DNA from: JBOHTO01 sp050733695
GTDB taxonomy: Bacteria; Gemmatimonadota; Gemmatimonadetes; Gemmatimonadales; Gemmatimonadaceae
Assembly: GCA_050733695.1 (NCBI GenBank)
Contig: JBOHTO010000123.1
Coordinates: forward strand, 1-30,852
Direction of reading: 5' to 3'
Length of the DNA stretch: 30,852 bases
In this document: positions 6,701-12,783 of the stretch, in pieces
Position numbering within the stretch: the first letter of the stretch is position 1
How the letters are laid out: every line of letters begins with the position of its first letter
The notes under the pieces: model-generated
Database searches by the model: none
Told to the model about the DNA's origin: nothing
What the model saw: the letters and a program-made list of their open reading frames with translations, nothing else
Translations under genes and position numbers: made by a program

Positions 6701-8886
6701 TCAATCAACGTCGGCTCGTGCTGGATCGTCTCCATCGCCTTCATCCGGCGACACCACTCGCAGGTACTCGGCGCGCACGTCCTTCAGCGGGCGGCGGCCG
6801 TTCGACTCGAGGCGCCAGAAGTCCCATCCGTTAGTGGCCCTCTTGCGGATGAAGATGCCGGCCCTGGACGGGCTGTCGAAAACCTGTCCCGCGGCCTCGA
6901 TTCTCCCGTCTGACAGAACCGTTCCGAGGTGGCCGCCGTACTTCCCGGGGCGAGAGTAGAGGTGCTGCCCCGCCGAGATGTGGCCCGCGCCGATCAGGTC
7001 CGCGACCTCGACGGTCACGGAAGCGTCCGCACGCTCACGGTCGATCTGTACCTTGTGTCCCGCAGGTACCGGCCAGATGGCGAGAATGGTGTCGATCATT
7101 CGCGAAGTTCTGTGATCGACACCCGCTTCATCCCACTGTCTCGCGGAATACTCCTTCAGGAGCTTGCTGTTCAGCAGCACCACATCCTTCTCCTGCAGAT
7201 GAGCGGCCTTGCCGCCCTCTCCCAGCCATGGGCCATTGGAGACCGTCGCATTGAGCTTGCTCGTCAGCAGAGTGAGGTTGCCAAAGCGATGGATTCGCGC
7301 ATCGCGGTCCACCTCCGCTGCACCCGTCGTGCGCGACCAATGCTTTCACCCATGCCTGTGGCATGACGTGTTCGATGGCATAGCTGCCGCGCCGGATGCG
7401 CATTCCCGCGGCGGAGACTTGTCCCGGGATCCAACCGCGCCAGTGATCCTCGACGGCTTCGAGCACCATCCGGACGCGAGCTCTGCTCAGTTTCCTGTAG
7501 ACGGGCATGTTTTCCAGCTCGCGTCGGACCTCGTCGTCATCGGGCCAGTACGCCGTCTCAACGTGCTGAGACAGGAAATACTCCTTCAATGTGTCACCCA
7601 CGTTCTCGGGCCCCGAGTTGCGAATGACGGAAACGACATCGGCCATGATCTTGTTATAGGACTTGGCAGTTGCACGAATGAGCATTCGGCGCACCAGCCA
7701 GCTTTCCAGCACGTCGAGCGCGGCCGCGATCTGTTCTTGTGGCACCGGCCCGCCCTTGCGGTCGAGTAGCGCGAGAAGCACCGGCTTGATGACCTCGCTC
7801 TCCAGTGTCCTGATGCGGTAAACGAACAGCCCCACCCGATCCAGCGGACCGTCCAGCACTTCTGCCTTTCTCGGTGAAATTCCGATAGATCGCCGCGGCG
7901 CGATCGATCTCCTGCAACAGGTGGAGCATCGATTGTCCGGCCTGATAGTCGGCAAATGCCTTGAAGCGCGAAAAGACCTCCCGAGCCACCACCTCTTCGC
8001 CGGTGCGGTACACGAGCCAGTGGTTGAGAAACACTGAAGATCGCCGGTGCCTGACTCGGCCGACGCTGACCTCCTCTTCCCAGAACGCCGCCTCGAATTG
8101 CGCCCAGTACCTTTCGTAGGCCGCCTCGACATCGGCGCCCTGTTCCAGCAGGCGCTGGAAGACGAGGTTCTTGATCAGGTCCGCGGCCGTCAGCGCTGCG
8201 CCGCGGGCGTTCAGGGTTTCGAAGATCTCCTGGGCGTTTTCGGCGGCGGTCAGGTCGATGACCACGATCTGAAGGAGTTCGCGAGCGCTCCTCTCGATCG
8301 CCTCGGCCCGGGCGTTCAGCTTCTCGGGGCCCTCGGCATTCAGCCATTCCCGGCACTGCTTCGCAAAGAACCGGTGTGCCTTCGCCATGCGTGATGCGCG
8401 GTGCGTCAACTTCTCGTAGTCTACCGGGCTCGAAGCGTCCATCACCTCGTTGAACGCCGGTCGGTCGCGGTTGGTCGGCCAGACCTTGAAGCGGTCTTCC
8501 CTGTGACGACAGAAGGCGTGGGCGTTGGCGATGAGCGGTTCCAGGCGCGCTGCGGGCATGGTCGCTCCGACCATCGCGATCTCGGAATGGAGGGCGTCGA
8601 GCAGTAGCTGAAGGGTGGTCAGCCGCTGCTGTCCGTCAATGACGGTTCGCTGCTGCAGATCGCTGGTCTGCGTCAGTAGCTGTTGCAACCCGACCGCTCC
8701 CAGGAAGTGCGGGGCCTGCCCGGTGCCGGACGAATGCAGCAGCCGCGTTGCCACGCGCTCGAGATCCTTCCAGAGAGGCTCCCATTGCAGCTCCTCGTTC
8801 CAGACGTACGGACGCTGGAACAGCGGAACGAGAAGCCGTTGCGGCTGCATGAAGATGGCTTGTGGGGTGCGGACCTGCGTATCCAT
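6701..8886 (-). CDS. GmrSD-like DUF262/DUF1524 nuclease gene, interrupted by two frameshifts
   Basis: The gene resembles modification-dependent (type IV) GmrSD/BrxU-type proteins. The N-terminal DUF262 domain carries the DGQQR nucleotidase-like motif (IDGQQRLTTLQLLLDAL, about residue 85). The C-terminal DUF1524 HNH-type nuclease has AIEHVMPQAW and, later, RFGNLTLLTSKLN. A final domain resembles DUF4357 (NGWDFWRLES). The reading frame is split into three: 8886 to about 7870, about 7866 to 7347, and 7343 to 6701. Each break sits at an AAA run (plus-strand TTT at 7867-7869 and 7344-7346). Removing one A at each restores NFTEKAEVLDG and QAWVKHWSRTTG, giving a continuous 727-aa protein. This is either homopolymer sequencing error or recent inactivation. 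It lies 15 bp upstream of hsdM as first gene of the operon. Confidence 0.85.
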
Positions 8887-9153
8887 GGTTGTCAGGTTTT
8901 AGGCTGAAGCGCACTCGGTGTCGGCGCTGTGCTTGTCCTCGTCCCTTGCTTCTGCGGTTTCGGCGTTCCGAGTCGCGAGGCCGTGGTGATTCGCCTCGAG
9001 GGCGTCAGAGGCATACTTGGGAAAAATCGGCCGAGGCCGACGTTCTGTTCTCGAACGCGTCCAGATTGGTGCGCAGGGCGGCAGTCATCTGCTCCGGCAT
9101 GTCTCCGAGTTCAACGATCGGCCTCGAGGTGGCGCGAATGTGTTTCTGCTCCG
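8887..9153. other. Region upstream of the restriction operon, no gene recognised
   Basis: No recognisable gene. On the minus strand 9160-9005 there is a protein-like open stretch containing ELGDMPEQMTAALRTNLDAF that ends in TGA and has no convincing start; it may be another piece of debris. The operon promoter should lie here, but no strong -35/-10 pair is visible; CTAAAA near 8901 is the only AT-rich candidate. Confidence 0.4.
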
Positions 9154-9667
9154 TCAAGATTGAGCGAGGCGATAGTCGCTGGTCAATCTACCACCGCGGT
9201 CCGACAGCGCATCGACGATGGTCTGGTCCGTACCACCGAGCGGGATGCCGTGCTGGAGGTCTTCGACGGTGCGACCGAACGCCAGCAGGCCGGGATTCTC
9301 GACTCCAAGGCGATCATCCACGATAGAGACGCGAATCGGCCCGCCGCGCTGCGTGTAATCGGCCATGGGGCGACCGCGTTGATGACTGCAACGGGCGCCA
9401 GTTTCCACCATTCCGCCCGGCGCCCCGCCCCCATCTCGGCGCCGTGCACGGAACGCCTGGCAATGAAGGTGATCGTTTCATTGATGGAGCGCGCTGGGAG
9501 CGCCCGGGCTTTCGGCCCGATCGATGATACGGGCTCTTGTCGTTTCCTGCGAAACGTCCGGCCTGGATTCAGGCATGGGGAGAGTGCCGTTCGCCGTCGA
9601 CCCCGAAGATCATAACGCCGCTGGGGGTGGGGACCTTGCCGCCCTGGTAGTCGGTGACGAGCGGAGC
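9154..9667 (-). pseudogene. Decayed AlbA_2 / RecG-like (HATPase_c_4) transcriptional regulator remnant
   Basis: The fragments align in order with the second half of divergent-AAA/AlbA_2 regulators. They are GGKVPTPSGVMIFG, IQAGRFAGND, RIIDRAESPG, INETITFIARRS, EWWKLAPVAVINAV, ADYTQRGGPIRVSI and DDRLGVENPGLLAFG. These pieces lie in different frames, with at least three frameshifts and a TGA in place of the usual Trp before IQAGRF. The N-terminal AlbA_2 domain is missing because homology stops at 9667, where the integrase fragment begins on the other strand. The 3' end also degenerates. This is a non-functional relic that shows past rearrangement at the tRNA-proximal end of the island. Confidence 0.8.
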
Positions 9668-9668
9668 A

Positions 9669-9788
9669 TTGAAGGACACGGAGACGCTGCTCGCCTGCTA
9701 CCAGCAGCCCGACACCGAGACGCTCCTCGCTGTGATGAGCGAACAGCGCAAGGTTCGCGATGCGGCGCTTGCCCCGGTGAAGAGCTGA
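9669..9788 (+). pseudogene. Tyrosine recombinase (phage-type integrase) C-terminal fragment
   Basis: Forty codons read DTETLLACYQQPDTETLL through SEQRKVRDAALAPVKS to a TGA at 9786-9788. This is the C-terminal tail of tyrosine site-specific recombinases, including the segment with the likely catalytic Tyr (CYQQPD). Everything upstream, including the Arg-His-Arg catalytic residues, is gone; the sequence switches to the antisense regulator relic at about 9668. Its position about 85 bp from the 3' end of tRNA-Pro suggests that the island entered by integration at this tRNA. Recognised from motif pattern only. Confidence 0.7.
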
Positions 9789-9828
9789 GAAACGGCACCA
9801 CAAACAGCGCCTCGGCAGTCCGCACGAA

Positions 9829-9861
9829 AAAGCACCGCCGGCCAAGTGCCAACGGTGCTTT
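9829..9861 (-). terminator. Rho-independent terminator downstream of tRNA-Pro
   Basis: A 9-bp perfect stem (AAAGCACCG / CGGTGCTTT) with a 15-nt loop is followed on the minus strand by a TTTTT run. It begins 12 bp after the tRNA 3' end and would end transcripts coming from the tRNA and its upstream genes before they enter the island. Confidence 0.8.
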
Positions 9862-9872
9862 CACATCGATAA

Positions 9873-9946
9873 TCGGGACGGCGGGATTCGAACCCGCGAC
9901 CCCCTGAACCCCATTCAGGTGCGCTACCGGGCTGCGCCACGTCCCG
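9873..9946 (-). tRNA. tRNA-Pro (anticodon GGG)
   Basis: A complete cloverleaf: 7-bp acceptor CGGGACG/CGTCCCG, D arm GCGC...GCGC, anticodon stem CCTGA/TCAGG with loop ATGGGGT giving anticodon GGG, and T arm GCGGG-TTCGAAT-CCCGC. The discriminator is A and CCA is not encoded. Its 3' end faces the restriction island, the usual geometry for a tRNA attachment site. Both the acceptor stem and T arm are intact, so any insertion regenerated the gene. Confidence 0.97.
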
Positions 9947-10013
9947 TCCGCGGCTTCACCGCGGGCAGTCCCCCAATCTAACCACCACCCCCGCCTTCAA
10001 CCACCAGAAACTC

Positions 10014-10334
10014 TCACCGCCGCGAGCGCCACCACCGCAGCACCACCGATCCCACCCAGCCCGCAACCGCCGCCGCCACCATGAGGGCGGCCAGCATCAG
10101 CACGAGTCCGAGCAGCAGCCCGCCGATCGCAACCACGACCAGCACAGGTAACCCGACCACAAGCAGCACGACCAGGAGCGGCGCCCCAACCACGGCAAGC
10201 AGCAGCGCGAGAGGCAAGAGCAACACGAGCCACCAGATCGAGCGCAGCAGCAGCCCGGGCACGATGCGCAGCAGGAATGCCACGATCGCGCCCTTTACCA
10301 GCTTCCATAGCAGCGAGCCGATCACTCCCCACAC
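10014..10334 (-). CDS. Small very hydrophobic membrane protein, function unknown
   Basis: This 106-aa protein starts at GTG 10334 behind a strong GGGGAGG site 5-6 nt upstream. It has about three membrane segments (roughly residues 15-30, 35-65, 67-90) dominated by Leu and Val and ends in a basic RWWRSRR tail, suggesting a cytoplasmic C-terminus. It starts 13 bp after the hemQ stop and is probably cotranscribed with it. I recognise no family. A role with the neighbouring haem enzyme is possible but nothing in the sequence shows it. Confidence 0.7.
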   Translation of the reverse strand: MWGVIGSLLWKLVKGAIVAFLLRIVPGLLLRSIWWLVLLLPLALLLAVVGAPLLVVLLVVGLPVLVVVAIGGLLLGLVLMLAALMVAAAVAGWVGSVVLRWWRSRR

Positions 10335-10347
10335 GTGCGCCTCCCCG

Positions 10348-11187
10348 TCACAGCCCCGCCACCCATTCCTCCGGCTCCATCACGCGCCCCACGTAGAACG
10401 CACCGAACTCTCCATATTTCGATGTCGCCTCGTCGAAGCGCATCTCCGTCACCAGCTTCTTGAATTCGAGCGGATCGGCAGCGAAGAGCGTCACTCCCCA
10501 CTCCCACCCGTCCAACCCGGTCGCACCGCTTATCACCTGCACGATCTTCCCGGCATAGCGCCGGCCGACCATGCCGTGCGAGTACATCAGCCGGCTGCGC
10601 TCGTCCAGCGGAAGCGTGTACCAGTTCTGACCCACCTCGCGCTTCTTCGACATCGGATAGAAGGAGATGTACGGCTTCTCGGCTGGCAGCGTCGGCCGCA
10701 GCCGCCGCTGCATCTGCTCGCTCTCCATCTCCGCTCGCACACGTTCATCGAGAGCCGTCGCATACTCCTCGTCGCCCACCGCGCCGCCGCGCTCCGCGGC
10801 TTCGCGAGCGAGCCGGGCGGTCACGTGATAGAGACCGGCCTCGGTCACGCTCAGAAAGGAATACACCGGGCGCAGCACGCGCAGCAGCGAATCGCCCACG
10901 AGCCGGTGTCGGGCCGCGGTGATCTCGTCGAGTGTCGCGCGAAAGTGCACGAGCATGACGTCGGCCGTGGAGTTGGCGAGCGGTGCGATGGCACTCCAGC
11001 CCTCGCCCTCGGGTGCGCACAGGGCGCGCAGGGTCGCCACGCCTCGCTCCTTTGCTGCGACGAGTCCGCCCGACCCCCAACCACCGCCGCCGCTCAGCGC
11101 GCCAAGGGCCACACGGTCGATCTGGAACATCTGGTGAAGGGCGTACCACCCTTCGACGGTTTCCGGGGGATGTGCTGGCTGATCCAT
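10348..11187 (-). CDS. hemQ: Coproheme decarboxylase HemQ (chlorite dismutase family)
   Basis: HemQ/ChdC converts coproheme III to haem b by two H2O2-dependent decarboxylations, the last step of the coproporphyrin-dependent route. The 279-aa protein has the family's diagnostic C-terminal half. YPMSKKREVGQNWYTLP is followed by LMYSHGMVGRRYAGKI, whose His is the expected proximal haem ligand, then GLDGWEWGVTLFA and EMRFDEATSKYGEFG. The ATG at 11187 gives MDQPAHPPETVEGWYALHQ, the normal family start; the frame continues upstream but without family similarity. It lies 44 bp after an unknown anchored protein and 13 bp before a small membrane protein. HemQ rather than true chlorite dismutase is preferred because the sequence pattern matches the HemQ clade, but enzymatic proof is absent. 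Confidence 0.93.
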   Translation of the reverse strand: MDQPAHPPETVEGWYALHQMFQIDRVALGALSGGGGWGSGGLVAAKERGVATLRALCAPEGEGWSAIAPLANSTADVMLVHFRATLDEITAARHRLVGDSLLRVLRPVYSFLSVTEAGLYHVTARLAREAAERGGAVGDEEYATALDERVRAEMESEQMQRRLRPTLPAEKPYISFYPMSKKREVGQNWYTLPLDERSRLMYSHGMVGRRYAGKIVQVISGATGLDGWEWGVTLFAADPLEFKKLVTEMRFDEATSKYGEFGAFYVGRVMEPEEWVAGL

Positions 11188-11231
11188 GGATCGTCGAAAG
11201 ATGGCGACGATCCACCCTCGGTGGCAGGGCG

Positions 11232-11783
11232 CTACTGCGTGAGCGGCGCGAGCGCCTCGCCAGGAAGCGGCGGCGCGGGAGTCAACGCCGGCGTCCACGC
11301 CTGCGCGAGGAGATTGACGTTGTGCGCACCGGCACCATCCACGAACCAGATGATCGGGTCGCCGGTGTCCTCGTTCACTGTCACGAGGACGCCCGCGGGT
11401 TCCGCGAGATCAGCGCAGCGGAATGCCTCGCCCGCAAAGCGGCGCTTCACCGTCTCGCCACTTACCGCTACCTGCTGCGCCGTGACCATCTCGAACGCGC
11501 GCTTGCGCTCGGGGTTGACGCGACAGTCGGATGGGCCGCGGTACAGCAGCAGAAATCCGGTCGCTCCGGCTCCCAGCACCACGGCGAGTGCTGTCCCAAT
11601 CTTGCCGTACCGCGCGAGCCCGCGGCGCCTGTCGCGCGCCGATGCCGGCCCGACGCCGCGCCTGCCGGTCGCCGATCGCGCGCCAGCATCGAGCTCGGCG
11701 TACCAATCGGCGTCGGAACGACGCGCGCCCCCCTGCTTGCCACCCGCGGCGGATGAACCTCGTCTCGAGTCAGGTCTGGTCAT
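11232..11783 (-). CDS. Single-pass membrane protein of unknown function
   Basis: This 183-aa protein has a basic, low-complexity N-terminus (about residues 1-58), one membrane segment (about 60-80, GTALAVVLGAGATGFLLLY), then a roughly 100-residue extracytoplasmic part with two cysteines (SDCRVNPERK and FRCADLAEP) and a Pro/Ala-rich end. The cysteines could form a disulfide. The ATG at 11783 has no clear ribosome binding site. It sits between the TauE-like exporter and hemQ on the same strand. No family recognised. Confidence 0.65.
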   Translation of the reverse strand: MTRPDSRRGSSAAGGKQGGARRSDADWYAELDAGARSATGRRGVGPASARDRRRGLARYGKIGTALAVVLGAGATGFLLLYRGPSDCRVNPERKRAFEMVTAQQVAVSGETVKRRFAGEAFRCADLAEPAGVLVTVNEDTGDPIIWFVDGAGAHNVNLLAQAWTPALTPAPPLPGEALAPLTQ

Positions 11784-11903
11784 GGCGGTCTTGTGGGAGT
11801 CTGCACGGATGACGCCGACGCCGCGCCAGCCGTCACACGCTCGCGACCCCGCGGCCGCGCGCCCGGAGAAGCTTGCCGCCGGCCTGTCAGCGCCACCGCT
11901 GCG

Positions 11904-12737
11904 TCAGCGGCGCACAAGGACGTACACGCCCACCGCCAGCAGCATCACCGCAAACCCCTGCTTGAGAAGCGCCTGCGGCACGCGGGGCGCGAGGCGGCTG
12001 CCGGTGAGTATCCCGACGATCGCGGCCGCGATGAAGGGCAGCACCACGCCCCAATCGATCGCGACATGGCCAACGTAACCCGCGAAGCCGCTGAGCGCGT
12101 TCATGGTGATGACGAGCAGCGATGTGCCGACTGCCTCTCGCATGGGAAGGCCGTACAGCAGCACCAGGGATGGCACGATGAGAAAGCCCCCTCCAACGCC
12201 GATCATCGCGGTGAGTACACCGATTGCAAGCGCCTGCGCCGCGAGCAACGCCAGGCGGCGTCCACGCGGGAGCACGAATACACCCCCACCCTCTTCCGGG
12301 GCTCTCGCGCCTTCCGCACCAACCGCGGCGGCATCGGCGGCGCGAGGCGAATCGACGCCATCCCGCGCGTTGCGACGGTCAGTGTTCCCGCTACGCAGCA
12401 TGAGCAGCGCCGACGTCATCACGACGATACCGAAGAGGACGAGCTGCACGGTCTCCGGGATCCTGAGGGCGAGCCGCGCCCCGGCGAGCGCTCCGACAAT
12501 CGCGAAGATGCCGAATGTCAGCGCAAGCCGGACGTGCGCCTGCCCCTCGCGCAATTGCGCCAGGCACCCGGCGAAGGCTGTCGTGCCCACCACGGCCAGA
12601 CTCATCGCGATGGCCGGCTTCGGCTCGATTCCCAGGACGTAGATGAAGATGGGGACCGTGAGCACCGACCCACCCGCACCGAGCAGGCCGAGAGTGAGTC
12701 CGATGAGCAGCCCGAGTGCGAGCGCGAGCGGACTCAC
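11904..12737 (-). CDS. TauE/SafE (TSUP) family membrane exporter
   Basis: This 277-aa integral membrane protein has the internal two-repeat layout of the TauE/SafE/DUF81 family. The first repeat opens with LGLLIGLTLGLLGAGGSVLTVPIF and the second with AIGVLTAMIGVGGGFLIVPSLVLL; the G-x-G-G-(S/G)-x-L-x-V-P motif in each is the family hallmark. About eight membrane segments surround a charged cytoplasmic loop (about residues 120-160). The start is GTG 12737; the frame continues upstream into non-membrane sequence overlapping the kinase gene and is rejected. Family members export sulfite, sulfoacetate or other organosulfur anions. The substrate here is not shown. It follows the hybrid kinase by 46 bp. 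Confidence 0.9.
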   Translation of the reverse strand: MSPLALALGLLIGLTLGLLGAGGSVLTVPIFIYVLGIEPKPAIAMSLAVVGTTAFAGCLAQLREGQAHVRLALTFGIFAIVGALAGARLALRIPETVQLVLFGIVVMTSALLMLRSGNTDRRNARDGVDSPRAADAAAVGAEGARAPEEGGGVFVLPRGRRLALLAAQALAIGVLTAMIGVGGGFLIVPSLVLLYGLPMREAVGTSLLVITMNALSGFAGYVGHVAIDWGVVLPFIAAAIVGILTGSRLAPRVPQALLKQGFAVMLLAVGVYVLVRR

Positions 12738-12783
12738 TGTGGGGCCTGCCGGTGCGCGGCGCCTCTCAACGCCCGCGGGCGAA

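Noticed and set aside
5222..6913. 563-aa plus-strand open frame opposite hsdM
   Set aside because: It is a GC-driven antisense shadow of hsdM with no domain motif; the minus strand has clear methyltransferase motifs.
7344..7869. Programmed ribosomal frameshifting in the GmrSD-like gene
   Set aside because: Two separate shifts in the same direction at ordinary AAA triplets without a slippery heptamer or downstream structure fit base insertion or sequencing error better.
9698..9940. 80-aa minus-strand frame beginning MAQPGSAPEW
   Set aside because: Its start is translation of tRNA-Pro and its terminator, a common artefact.
10081..12078. 665-aa plus-strand open frame opposite hemQ and its neighbours
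   Set aside because: Antisense to three minus-strand genes with recognisable families or ribosome sites; no protein-like motif.
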